From Siphonodentalium dalli (Eukaryota; Mollusca; Scaphopoda; Gadilida; Siphonodentaliidae): a stretch of DNA of 64,000 nt. Position 1 is the stretch's first letter. Every line of letters starts with the position of its first letter. The DNA is taken from contig CP136067.1 in NCBI GenBank assembly GCA_032622095.1, forward strand, positions 131,629,990-131,693,989, given 5' to 3'. Under the pieces are notes generated by a model. The model had not been told where the DNA came from, did no database searches, and saw only the letters and a program-made list of their open reading frames with translations. The translations under genes and the position numbers were made by a program. Below are positions 35,820-47,689 of the stretch, in pieces.

Positions 35820-36189
35820 CCCTGTGCCAATGCATTCTCTTATATATGCGAGTCGACCATAGGTCGCCTCGCATATATAAGAGAATGCATTGGCCTAACA
35901 ATTTTTTACAATTTTAATACTTTTTTCTTGTATTCTTTGACAATTTTATAATTTCACCCATACAGAGCCCCAGACAAACATGAGCAGACGACACTCTTCT
36001 ATATGCTTCTATATATGTGTGGGGCTCCCTGCAGAGTAATGGATGTTTTGTTTTTTTTATGTCCTAAAAATTGTAAGATACATTTATTTTTTTTAAATGA
36101 TAAAAAATTGTTAGGCCAATGCATTCTCTTATATATGCGAGGCGACCTATGGTCGACTCGCATATATAAGAGAATGCATTGGCACAGGG
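35820..36189. mobile_element. palindrome-ended element, 370 bp, with internal hairpin
   Basis: Palindromes at 35820-35895 and 36115-36189 form its two ends. The interior holds AT-rich sequence and a block (35966-36029) with GAGCCCCAGACAAACATG and the complement end GTGTGGGGCTCCC. The copy at 62397-62765 has the same length within one base and the same interior. Confidence 0.92.
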
Positions 36190-36494
36190 TAAATCCACAA
36201 CATGTCACAATATTTTCTGCGTTATTATAGAATATGGTCAACAGATTTCAATTATATGACTGTCTGCTCAGGATGAATCACCAGGCGAGAATGTTACAGC
36301 TGACATATTAGTCGGGGAGCCAATAAGGTCCACCTGCACCCCCCCCCCCCCGATGATTACAAATAACCTTATTTTTATTGTTCCCTATGGTATCCAGATA
36401 AAGAATCCGGAATTCACCGAAAAATAAAGGTGGCCCTACTGGGTGCTAGAGCCATTTTAATCCAAGATGGCCGCCATTTCCTCTAACTCCGACC

Positions 36495-37215
36495 AGATGT
36501 ATTTAATCGTTGTAATAGATCGGTTGTTAGCAAAAGACACAGACAAAATGTATGCCATTTTGTTGGTATGATGTCCATCTTCAAAATGACGGCAAATAAT
36601 TTCGAAAATAATTCAAAATGGCCGCCGAAAAATGACGTCATATGCACGAAAATAGGAAATTTAATTAATATTTCACCATATCTTCCATTTTTCTTCACAT
36701 TAATCCTAGTAAATGGCAATGTATTTGAGACAGGCATCAAGCGTGATATTATAGCGTCATTTTAAGACATTTGCCATTGACGAGGGTTCAGTAATAGATA
36801 CAGAAAGAGGATTTGAAAAATAGGGGTGAAATTTTTGATTTTTTTTGCAAGACGATTTTGATGTATTTAATCGTTGTAATAGATCGGTTGTTAGCAAAAG
36901 ACACAGACAAAATGTATGCCATTTTGTTGGTATGATGTCCTTCTTCAAAATGCAGGCAAATAATTTCGAAAAAAATTCAAAATGGCCGCCGAAAAATGAC
37001 GTCATATGCACGAAAATAGGAAATTTAATTAATATCTCACCATATCTTCCATTTTTCTTCACATTAATCCTAGTAAATGGCAATATATTTGAGACAGGCA
37101 TCAAGCGTGATATTATAGCGTCATTTTAAGACATTTGCCATTGACGAGGGTTCAGTAATAGATACAGAAAGAGGATTTGAAAAAGAGGGGTGAAATTTTC
37201 GAATTTTTTGCAAGA
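36495..37215 (+). repeat. tandem pair of ~360 bp units in the left foldback arm
   Basis: The block starting GATGTATTTAATCGTTGTAA repeats from 36855 with few changes. Both copies contain AAAATGGCCGCC and TGACGTCATATGCACG. Open frames of 85-115 residues on both strands come from this repeat. Confidence 0.9.
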
Positions 37216-38075
37216 CGGTCTTGATAATCATTTTAACGACAAACCACACAGGATGTTAATATAGAATGTCAACAACTATGTGCTTTATTTTATTGGACGG
37301 ATGTTTTAATTCAATGGGAATGAAATTGGTGTAGAACATTTCCAAAATGGCCGCCGAAAATATGAAAAATGGTAAATATTGTCCCAGGGTGTCCTGCAAT
37401 GGCTTACAAGTTGTGGTTGATATATACAATTGGCTAATCTGTATTATATACATTGAATACTTACATGTCTGATGCACCATGGATCAATGTTTCTATTGTC
37501 ACCACTGACATCACCAGAAATATTGGATATTTCTCTCACAAACTTGACATAAATATCGGCAAAAATTAACTTTTCAGGGTTGGACAATTTTTTTAAGTAA
37601 AATGCAACTATCATTGGTATCAAAGGTATTTATTGTTTTGGTCTATCTTAAATGTGTCACACTACGGTGTTTATAGACCAAATTGCTCAAGATGGCTTCC
37701 AAAATGGCAACCAAATTTGTAAAAAGTTAATTTTTTACATATATCCCGAACATTATTATCTGCGTTATTCGACAAGGTAGCAAACTGTGACTCACTTGGT
37801 TATTATACGTGTTAGTTAATTAACCGACAACTACGTTCTATTCTGTTTGTCCCAGTTCCGTATGGGGCATGACAAATTCATTTTAAAGTTGCAGTATGGA
37901 ACCTCTTTTGTGATTCTGGCCATATTATTGAAAGGAAATGGGCAAAACTTTGAGACGGAACTGAGATGAACCGTAATATGTGGCTATTCTGGCACATCAT
38001 GATAAAAAGTGATCAACTGGATAAAAGATGGATGCCAATATGGCAGCCAGGGAGTTACTGTATGATCATAGGTGA

Positions 38076-39190
38076 TGTGAATAGGTATACAGGGAGTTAC
38101 TGTATGGTCATGAATGATGTGAATAGGTATACAATGAGTGACTATATGGTTATGAGTGGGGTGTCCATGGTGAGATGCATAGGAATATAAGGAGTGGCTG
38201 TATGGGCATGTGTGAGGTGAATCGGTATACATGTAGTGACTGTACGGTATATTGTGTGTGGCCGATGTGATCGTATGGGCATTGCTGTGGTTTATAGATA
38301 TAACGAGAGTAGCTACATGGTCATCCGTGTGTTGTTTATGTATATATGGAGTGACTGTAAGGTCGTGGTGGTCGTGATGTATATGTGTACCGTGTGTGGC
38401 TGTATTGTGACATGTGGTGTATATGTATATTTGTGCTGTCTGTATGATCATGGATGGATTGCGTAGATAAATAGGGTGTGATTTTATGGTTATGGGTAAT
38501 GTGTATAGGTGCACATGGTATGCCTGTGGTCAAGATTGAAGTTATATGCATACCTGGAATAAGCTTTATGGTTATTGACGAGCGTGTGGCTATATAGGGA
38601 GTGCCATTTTGGTAACGGGTGGGTCGTATATTGATATATGTTGTGGATGTATTATCATCGGTGGTGTATATGGTGTAGATGAATGATCATGGATGGCATG
38701 TATGAGTATACAGTGAGTTGATTAATTGTCATGTGTGAGGTGTATATGCAAGTATGAGACTTATGAGTGGTCGTGTGTGCGGGTATTGGTATATTTGGAA
38801 GGGCTCACCATTGGTGGGTGAGGTGTATATGTATATCTGAATTGACTCTATGGTCATGGGTATGGCGAATAGATATACATGTAGTGGCTGTATGGTCCAT
38901 GGTGAGATGAATAGGTATAAAATGAGTGACTGTATGATCGTGAATGTGAAATAATATGTATACATAGAGTGACTATATGGTCAGGTGTAGGAGTATACCT
39001 GGTGTTCATGCATGGTGATTCATGGCTGTATCGTCATTTGTGACATGTACCGGTATAGCCAAATAAGGCTGTATGGTCAGGTCTACGTGTATAGAGTGGG
39101 TGACTATATTGTCATTTGTGTGGTGTGTATGTACATATGAGGTCATGGGATGCGTTGTACATGTATAATTTGGGTGGCTATCGCTTTCCA
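38076..39190 (+). repeat. degenerate minisatellite, left half
   Basis: Roughly 40-45 bp units built on TATGGTCATG, GGTGTATAGG and TATACATGGAGTGACTG, strongly diverged. Apparent proteins here are translations of the repeat. Confidence 0.88.
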
Positions 39191-39289
39191 CAATAACTCA
39201 AGGATATGTTAATCAATAGAGAGGTCATGTCAAAGAGTTCTCCACCTTGATAGTGTTTGTGTACATGGGGAACTTTAAACGTGAAAAGC

Positions 39290-40184
39290 GATAGCCACCC
39301 ATTACCACACAGTCATTCCATATATGCATAAACACCACATACATAACAATATAGTGACCAACTGTATAAACGTACACCTGACCCATGACCATGGATGGCC
39401 ATACAGCCATGCGTCACAATGCAAGTACACTGGGTATAATCCAAAAGATGACCCATAACCATAGAGTCACTCCTTGTATACCCATTCACCTCACCATTGG
39501 CCATACGGTCATCCCATGTATACCTATTCTCCACACACACATGGTCAAATAGACATTCAATATATACATCAACACCGCAACAATGACCATATAGTCACCT
39601 CGGGTATACATATCCTCCTCACCAATGGTCATATAGCCACTCGCTTCATACACATACCCTCATCCGTGGCACCTGGTATACTCCTTCGTCTGACCTATGG
39701 CCATATAGTCACCCCGTGTGTACCTATTCAAAACATTCATACATGATCATCGTCAATCATTGTATATATATTCACCTCACCCTTGGCCATGTCACTCCCT
39801 GTATCCCTATTTGTCACACCATAGCAGAATAGCCACTCAAGATATACTAATACTCCCCAGCCATGTCAGTATATTCAATCCATGTATGCATATGCACATC
39901 ATCCATGGCCATATAGCCGCTCGCTATATACACATACCCCTCGCCCATGACCATATAGCAACACATGTGTATGCCCGTATAACCTACACATGACCATACC
40001 GCAACGAGTCACCAAGCAGGAACACCGGGTATACTCATACACCTGACACATGACAATTTAGTCACTCCCTGCATAGCTATTCATTACATTTATGATCATA
40101 CAGTCACTCATTGTATACATACATGTACTCGTCTCACCATTGACCATATAATAACTCCATGTATACCTATTCACCTTACCTATG
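39290..40184 (-). repeat. degenerate minisatellite, right half (inverted)
   Basis: The reverse-complement version of the left half (GACCATATAGTCACTCC, GTATACCTATTCACC). It makes the whole element a palindrome down to its core. Confidence 0.88.
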
Positions 40185-41049
40185 ATCATATAGTAACTCC
40201 CTGGCATTCACCCTATATCCAGTTGATATGTTTTATCATAATGGACCAGAATAGCCACATATTATGGTTCATCTCAGTTCCGTTTCAAAGTTCTGCCCAT
40301 TTCCTTTCAATAATATGACAAGAATCACAAAAGAGGTTCTCCGCCAAATTTCATACTGCAACTTTAAAATGAATTTGTCATGCCCCATACGGAACTGGAA
40401 CAAACATAATAGAACGTGGTTGTCAGCTAATTAACTAACACGTATAATGACCAAGTGAGTCACAATTTAATACCTTGTCGGATAACGCAGAGATTATGTA
40501 CGCAGAGATATATGTAAAAAAATTACTTTTTACAAATTTGGTTGCCATTTTGGAAGCCATCTTGAGCAATTTGGTCTATAAACACCGTAGTGTGACACAT
40601 TTAAGATAGACCAAAACAATAAATACCTTTGATACCAATGATAGTTGCATTCTACTTTTAAAAATTGTCCAATTGTCCAATTGTCCAATTTTTGCCGATA
40701 TTTATGTCAAGTTTGTGAGAGAAATATCCAATATTTCTGGTGATGTCAGTGGTGACAATAGAAACAATGATCCATGGTGCATCAGACATGTAAGTATTCA
40801 ATGTATATAATACAGATTAGCCAATTGTATATATCAACCACAACGTGTAAGCCATTGCAGGACACCCTGGGACAATATTTACCATTTTTCATATTTTCGG
40901 CGGCCATTTTGGAAATGTTCTACACCAATTTCATTCCCATTGAAGTAAAACATCCGTCCAATAAAATAAAGCACATAGTTGTTGACATTCTATATTAACA
41001 TCCTGTGTGGTTTGTCGTTAAAATGACTATCAAGACCGTCTTGCAAAAA

Positions 41050-41775
41050 AATCGAAAATTTCACCCCTCTTTTTCAAATCCTCTTTCTGTATCTATTACT
41101 GAACCCTCGTCAATGGCAAATGTCTTGAAATGACGCTATAATATCGCGCTTGATGCCTGTCTCAAATACATTGCCATTTACTAGGATTAATGTGAAGAAA
41201 AATGGAAGATATGGTGAGATATTAATTAAATTTCCTATTTTCGTGCATATGACGTCATTTTTTGGCGGCCATTTTGAATTTTTTTCGAAATTATTTGCCT
41301 GCATTTTGAAGAAGGACATCATACCAACAAAATGGCATACATTTTGTCTGTGTCTTTTGCTAACAACCGATCTATTACAACGATTAAATACAGCAAAATC
41401 GTCTTGCAAAAAAAATCGAAAATTTCACCCCTATTTTTCAAATCCTCTTTCTGTATCTATTACTGAACCCTCGTCAATGGCAAATGTCTTAAAATGACGC
41501 TATAATATCACGCTTGATGACTGTCTCAAAAACATTGCCATTTACTAATGATTAATGTGAAGAAAAATGGAAGATATGGTGAAATATTAATTAAATTTCC
41601 TATTTTCGTGCATATGACGTCATTTTTCGGCGGCCATTTTGAATTCTTTTCGAAATTATTTGCCGTCATTTTGAAGAAGGACATCATACCAACAAAATGG
41701 CATACATTTTGTCTGTGTCTTTTGCTAACAACCGATCTATTACAACGATTAAATACATCTGGTCGGAGTTAGAGG
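41050..41775 (-). repeat. tandem pair of ~360 bp units in the right foldback arm
   Basis: Inverted counterpart of 36495-37215, with the same two-copy structure and the same flanking order. Confidence 0.9.
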
Positions 41776-42149
41776 AAATGGCGGCCATCTTGGATTCAAA
41801 TGGCTCTAGCACCCAGTAGGGCCACCTTTATTTTTCGGTGAATTCCGGATTCTTTATCTGGATACCATAGGGAACAATAAAAATAAGGTTATTTGTAATC
41901 ATCGGGGGGGGGGGTGCAGGTGGACCTTATTGGCTCCCCGACTATCTGGAGTCACTGTTTAACAGCAATCGCTACTACATGATACTGGTGGGGTCAAGGT
42001 CACCTGAAACAATATTTTTCAAAACTCAAACACATCCTCTAAAAATCCACAAATTCATAACTAATCTTCTCTCAATAAACATGCCACATTCAGAAAACAC
42101 TGATACTCTATTCTAAGAAAATTCCCTCTACTGATCATTCGAAACTGTG

Positions 42150-42600
42150 GAGTGTCACCAGAATGAATTGTAGTATAATAATAGAGTTATTTCCCCTGCA
42201 TGGCATAGTGAGTGCGCTTCAAGATGAATTGTGGTATGGTAGATAGAGTTATTTCCCCTGCATGGCATAGTGAGTGTGCTCCAGAATGAATTGTGGTATG
42301 ATAGATAGAGTTATGTCCCCTGCATGAAAGAGTAATTACGCTACATAATGAATTGTGGTATGATAGATATTGCTATTCCCCTGCATGGCATAGTGAGTGC
42401 GCTCCAGAATTAATTGTGATATGATAGTGTTATTTCCCATGCATGACATAGTGATTGCGCTCCAGAGTAAATTGTGGTATGATATATAGAGTTATTTCCC
42501 CTGCATGACAGAGTGAGTGCGCTCCAGAATGAATTGTGGTTTGATATATAGAGTTATTTCACCTGCATGACATATTGAGTGGGCTCCAGAATGAATGCAT
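42150..42600 (+). repeat. ~62 bp minisatellite, about 7 copies
   Basis: Unit GAATTGTGGTATGATAGATA, then GAGTTATTTCCCCTGCATG and CATAGTGAGTGCGCTCCAGA, with substitutions and small indels. Confidence 0.93.
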
Positions 42601-43059
42601 CGCTTTAGGAATCAGGAAGCTAAATGTGTTCCAGAGTCGGGGAGCGAGTGCATCGTGAAGGTGATTGTAACTGAAGAATGACCTTCACCTGATACCTATG
42701 ACACGTTATTAAAGGATGACATCGTGTTTATTTTTATTTGTACATACTATCTGAATAAGTTAATCTTGTGAATTAATGTGAGAATGGATTTTTGTGAGTG
42801 CGAAATTTATTTAACCCGCTGCTGTAGTTCTGGGTTTTTCCAGATCAAATTTGGCTATGGGATAGCCATGTCGTACACTTGGGGATTTATTTTTAAAAGT
42901 AAACACATGACCTATGATTTTTCTTGCATTTTCGTGATCAACTGGTGTCAATCTAGCTGGATAAACATCACTGGAGTGGCCTGCAGGCTTCAATTCAGTG
43001 GATTTGGCCAAAACGTTAACACTGTCGCCTATGGGAAACTATTTAGTTCAGTGATTCCT
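42601..43059. other. intron 2, no gene seen
   Basis: The open frame at 42778-43110 has no domain and runs into the splice-acceptor repeats; it is not called. Confidence 0.4.
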
Positions 43060-43690
43060 TTATTATCTCCTTGCGTTCGTTTCAGGAGTAATGCGAATAG
43101 GGGATTATGAATGTGTCGCTTTATTAACTCCTTGCGTTCGTTTCAGGGGTGCATTATGAATGTGTCGCGATCGCTCTATTAACTCCTTGCGTTCCTTTCA
43201 GGAGCAATACGGATATGGGATAACGTTTGCATCCTTGCGTTCAGTACATGTATCACATTTAAAATAGCTACTCGATAATCTTATTGGAATTATGAAGCAT
43301 GGGTTGGGTGGTGAGACCAAAATTAGACTTAAAATAAATATACAATGATATATGTAAAAACTTGTAAATATGTTATACCTATTGTGTTGACAACCCAAAT
43401 ATTATATATCATTGTTTATAACGGATATTGGGAGAGGGAGCATGCATAAGTGGATCGCATCTGTCCTCCAATCCAAATGCCAATTTGTATTGTAATATAC
43501 TTATTAGTAACAGATATGTTTATACCAACTCCTTGCGTTCGTTTCAGAAGTAATACGGATAGGGGGTTATGAATGTGTCGCTTTATTGACACCTTGCTTT
43601 GTTTCAGAAGTAATACGGATAGGGGATTATGAATGTGTCGCTTTATTAACATCTTGCGTTCGTTTCAGGAGTAATACGTATAGGCGATTA
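43060..43690 (+). repeat. tandemly repeated splice-acceptor/exon-start units
   Basis: A unit of about 60 bp contains CTCCTTGCGTTCGTTTCAG followed by an exon-like start such as GAGTAATACGGATAGGGGAT. AG acceptors fall at 43085, 43146, 43201, 43547, 43607 and 43668, in two groups of three separated by about 340 bp. The last is the acceptor of exon 3. Spacings of 55, 60 and 61 bp mean most upstream acceptors change the reading frame; use of 43607 runs into a stop within about 26 codons. Confidence 0.9.
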
Positions 43691-43916
43691 TGATGGTTAC
43701 TGGACCGCGATGAAGTTGGAGAGCAATGGACAATTTGTAAACACTGACGGATCGGTAGCCACGCCCATTCTCTGGCACGCCACACAACCAGATGGAGGCA
43801 ACTGCGTCATCTTAGACCATTATGTTGTTTTCCCAGATCCCAGATTCAGACTTGATGATGTTGCATGTAACACAGATTCGTGGGTGCGGTATTTGTGTAG
43901 ATTGAATGGATTTTGA
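43669..43916 (+). CDS. secreted PAN-like/C-type lectin protein, exon 3
   Basis: Encodes residues 166-247 and the stop. The acceptor is GCGTTCGTTTCAG|GAG; with phase 1 the junction codon is GGA. The peptide completes the C-type lectin-like fold: VIRIGDYDGYWTAMKLE, then QPD at 205-207, C211 in GGNCVIL, LDDVAC232 in place of the usual WND-x-x-C, and C242 in YLCRLNGF at the end. C138-C242 and C211-C232 would be the two conserved disulphides. QPD is the motif of galactose-type lectins, but without EPN/WND in full, calcium-dependent sugar binding is uncertain. An ATTAAA lies at 43969-43974 as a possible polyadenylation signal. Confidence 0.87.
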
Positions 43917-43993
43917 TTTAATTATATCAGTGAAAACAGGAACTTGAAAACAGGGATGAAACAGCAACATTAAATGATAAAATTGTTTTTACA

Positions 43994-44150
43994 GTTAAAG
44001 ATACTCAATCCGATTCGATGCTCCACACATCATCAGATTCCAACAACAACATTTTTTTATAATTACTTTGTAAAGTTTGGGCTATTGGGTTGGGTAATCC
44101 AACAACAACATTTTTTTATAATTACTTTGTAAAGTTTGGGCTCGTGGGTT
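43994..44150 (+). mobile_element. left end of a TTAAAGG-type MITE plus a small tandem duplication
   Basis: TTAAAGATACTCAATCCGA followed by CCAACAACAACA, the left end of the family at 35178. A block of about 60 bp ending GTAAAGTTTGGGCT then repeats. The right end is absent. Confidence 0.75.
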
Positions 44151-44940
44151 GGCGTCCGTCGTCCGTGCGTCCGTAATTTCATTTGGCTCACACAACATCC
44201 CTCACCCGATCATCACCAAACTTCACATGAATCTTCGGGGTGACCCCTAGATGGAAGCCATCAATTTTTTATAAAATTCGTTAAAAAAACATGGCCGCCA
44301 GCAGCCATTTTGGATTTTACTCATTGCATGACTCCGTTGGCACACCCTACATATCACATTCCTCACATAATCGCCACCAAACTGCATACGGACCTTCGGG
44401 CTGATGGGAGCCATTGATTAAAGACATGACCGCCAGCAGCCAACTTGGATTTTACTCTTTGCATGACTAAATCCATTGGCACACCCTACAGGCCACATCC
44501 ATCATCCGATCGTCATGAAAATCCATACGAATCTTAGGGGAAACCTCTAGGTGAGAGCCATCGAATATTTATGAAATTCGTTAAAAACCTGGCCATCAGC
44601 AGCCATCTTGGATTTCAAATTTGAATATATGGGCATAATCTGCACCCCGCATATATCTAAGAAAAGTTTTGGAAATGTACAGGCATGATTAGGATCACCT
44701 CTAGATGAGAGCTATCGAATTTGAACGATTTCCGATTAAAAACAAGGCCGCCGGCAGCCATCTTGTATTGTACTCTTTGCATGACTAAATCATTTGGCAC
44801 ACTCTACAGACCACATCCCTAGTCCGATCATCGACAAACTTTATATGCGTCTTCAGGGTGTCCTCCGAAATTCGTTGAAAAAGTATGGCTGCCAGCGGCC
44901 ATTTTGGATTTTACTATTTGCATGACTAAATCATTATATA
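44151..44940 (+). repeat. ~150 bp degenerate tandem repeat, five units
   Basis: The core GGCCGCCAGCAGCCATTTTGG recurs, with variants, near 44285, 44429, 44592, 44748 and 44887. Each is followed by a TTTGCATGACTAAATC-like block and an ACATCCCTCACCCGATCAT-like block. It is non-coding. Confidence 0.88.
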
Positions 44941-45129
44941 TCTTTTATATCATAATTCCATATATATTGTAGATACTACTTTTTGTACATGTGGATCGTA
45001 TACTTTACATTTTACTTATATAAATATCATGTTTTTTATACTATTGTCGGGAGCGAGGCCAAGATAAGTGTTTGAATTGGTGACTCAATCCCTTTCATCT
45101 AATTATGGATTCAAATAAAACATGTTTAC

Positions 45130-46450
45130 ATCAAGGGATCAAAGTGCTCCAGTTGGCAGTATCCTTTTTTTCCTGTTAATCAAATTATTTGCATATGCTA
45201 GTTTCGTGCTTACTATTGAAGCATGTGCATTATAGCTACGGTTTTCATCCATGGTAATACCTAGAAATCTAACACTCTTTTCTCTTAATTCTTCCCTGGC
45301 TAGCTCGACTGGAATATTAGTAATTCATATATGTATTTGTGAGCCTTTTGGGTATATTTATTGATGTTCGCCAACGTGTGCACGGCTGGTGACGAGTTAA
45401 CGAAGTTGTCCAGTTTGTTTTGGTCATTCAAACTGGGTCAATACTGCACCGTCTGAACGACGTTCAAGGCAATCGTAACGATACGCTCGTGTGAGCTTAT
45501 TCACACGACTGATTTTGCATTGGTTTAACTGGCTTGACACGGCGATCAAGCTTCACTCTACTCTTGCTTGAAGTTCCGCGTTGTATCCCCCCACCCACCC
45601 CATGATTGGGAGATGCTTATAACAATTGTAACACTATAATATTCGTCATTTCATGTCTTATTTGTTATATGACTGATCGTCTGCGAACGAAATCTATCGC
45701 TACACTTCACGTTTGTCCATTAAAGCTTACATTTAACATCATGCATTCGTTGTAGTTATTCCATAAATACTTTATGTTCGTGAGTTAGAACATAATACCA
45801 ATGAATTCACCGCCTCAGAATTCCGTTAAAACAACTAATCCTTCGAATTACATAAGCGATATATGTTTGATCTGGTTCCGTCATAACTTCAGATAAATTT
45901 GACGTCAGGATGCATCTTTTGAATGAGTCCATGTTTGATTTTGAACAGTGTCGTCTAATATCCAAGTTAGCCGAATTCAGTACTTTTTCCAATTATTTTA
46001 GATATAAAATACTCCAAGGTGATCAGAGACATCAGTAAGAATAGTTCCCGTGTGTATTTCTTTATCGTAATTATTAGTAATGTGTGATCGATATGCGTAG
46101 CAGAATGTCGGGTTAGCCATTTTTTGCAAGCCATTTTAAAACATATTGTTTATAAATTCATTATCTTCGTATGTGGACCAGATTAAGTAGATCAATAATA
46201 AAATTGTCCAAAATCATGACCCATTTCAATTTGTTCTACAAAAGTATTAATGTCAGCTTTTGGTGCTGTATTTGGTGGATAAATAGATGCGCATAGAATA
46301 CTTTTATTTTCTCAATGAAAATTTCAGCGACAATTGATTCGAAGACATCACTGTTGCTCATCTGTTCCCCGAAAATCATTCCTGTCCCGTTTTATGTTCC
46401 ACTTCGAAGTTGATTTTTGTTTACCTTCTTAGCGATTTTTTTACAAGAGG
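45130..46450 (-). pseudogene. decayed LINE: endonuclease and reverse transcriptase thumb pieces
   Basis: Read on the minus strand. Near 46290-46390 an endonuclease piece shows NSDVFESIVAEI and ILCASIYPPNT. Near 46040-46140 are shifted fragments of its C-terminal part (NEFINNM, a DVSDHLGVF block). Positions 45807-45992 hold CSKSNMDSFKR, a typical linker between endonuclease and polymerase. Near 45170-45330 a thumb piece reads VRFLGITMDENRSYN and INRKKRILPTG. The central polymerase is missing between 45330 and 45807, replaced by unrelated sequence. It is heavily frameshifted and older than the LINE at 6700. Confidence 0.7.
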
Positions 46451-47059
46451 GGGCACCTACACAGAAAAAGATGAGCTGGACTATAATTTATCGCATTTAG
46501 AAATGTCGCCGTTCGCATCGAGGCTCGGTAGATAATACTCAACGGTTATGTCTGGAAATTATTTGGTTGCAGGTTCTTAGTCATATGGAAATTTACACTG
46601 ATCACTAAGAGATATCACAATTTTCTTCAGTGACCGACAAAATAGTGGAAATTTCGCAAGCATAACGTAGATGTACAAACCTGCGATTGTAAATTACGAT
46701 AAAATACATCTTTACAAACGATTCACGACCTGTGTTATTTCAAGCATTACATTTATGGGCAATAGAAATTACTTTTTCGCCGAACCATATACATGTAGGT
46801 GCCACTTCTTAGTTAACAGATGCTCCCCTTCTTAGCTCCAAAAACCCAGCATGTTCCACTTCTTATCTCTTATCTTTCTGGAGTAGAGAGGGGCAAGGTT
46901 TAATTCATTTGTTTGAAACCTTTGACATAAGACGAAATAATAACAAAAATAAAACACAATAACTTCAAGTGTGGTATTTTTGACTGAAACATTCACATAC
47001 TAAATTTTGTTATCAATCAGAAACCTCAAAATATAAACATTTTAAGTTGAAATTAATAT
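46451..47059. other. no gene seen
   Basis: AT-rich with no recognised feature. Confidence 0.4.
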
Positions 47060-47400
47060 AAGTTATCATCCGGAAACCGCAAATCAGGTAAAATCTAAGT
47101 CGAAAAAGGGGCATAACTCAGTCAAAATCATGCGGACGAAGCCCATATTCGAACTTGATCTGTATTTCGGGGTGATAAACTAATACACAAAATTTAGTTC
47201 AGTTCACTTGATTCAATCTAAAGTTATCATCCGGAAACCGCAAATCAGGTAAAATCTAAGTCGAAAAATGGGCATAACTCAGTCAAAATCATGTGGACGA
47301 AACCCATATTCGAATTTGATCTGTATTTTTGTGTGGTAAACTAAAGTACGTAATTTGGTTCAGTTCACTCGATTCAATCTAAAGTTATCATCCGGAAACC
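47060..47400 (+). repeat. ~161 bp tandem repeat, just over two units
   Basis: Begins AAGTTATCATCCGGAAACC at 47060 and again at 47221 and about 47382. It includes GGCATAACTCAGTCAAAATC and GTTCAGTTCACT. It is non-coding. Confidence 0.92.
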
Positions 47401-47689
47401 AAAAGCGGGCGGACGACGGACGGGCAACCCATTTACATAATACGACAGTTTTTTTCAAACGGGCGTATAAAAGTCATTACATATTTCCTTATATATCTCA
47501 ATAGTGATGAATAGGAGCATGTGTTACCGCGCGAATTAATAATATATCGAAAAACCGCGCATTACACCAACATCAGACATTGAAAAAATGATTGCTTTGT
47601 TCATTAAAGTTAAATTAACGAAATAGGCACAAAACCAAAGAGGCAAATAGGGGAACTATATTTTTTGTCAGAGCCCGCAATACTGTCGT

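Larger units (their letters stand above)
36309..41944. mobile_element. 5.6 kb foldback element with inverted minisatellite core
   Basis: Starts TAGTCGGGGAGCCAATAAGG and ends with the exact reverse complement CCTTATTGGCTCCCCGACTA. The near-identical arms are about 1.76 kb (36309-38075 and 40185-41944). Each arm holds two tandem copies of a unit of about 360 bp, then unique sequence, then degenerate minisatellites whose orientation flips at the centre (about 39180-39300, arms GGGTGGCTATCGCTTT and complement). It has no transposase. The architecture recalls Drosophila Foldback/Galileo elements; relatedness is not shown. The TA at both extremes may be a TA target duplication. It lies inside the lectin intron. 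Confidence 0.9.

Noticed and set aside
37984-39993. Several His/Tyr/Thr-rich or Val/Tyr-rich frames of 60-176 residues
   Set aside because: All lie in the inverted minisatellite of the 36-42 kb foldback and appear on both strands; they reflect the repeat unit.
36483-41772. Pairs of 65-115 residue frames (LPFFFTLILVNGN and the antisense RINVKKNGRYGEIL)
   Set aside because: They are both strands of the tandem 360 bp unit in the foldback arms, with no domain and no start context.
42778-43110. 110-residue frame upstream of lectin exon 3
   Set aside because: It runs through the acceptor repeats in a different frame from the lectin and has no domain.
43060-43690. CRISPR-like array, because of regular ~60 bp repeats
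   Set aside because: Eukaryotic context, no spacers of even length and each unit is a splice acceptor plus exon start.
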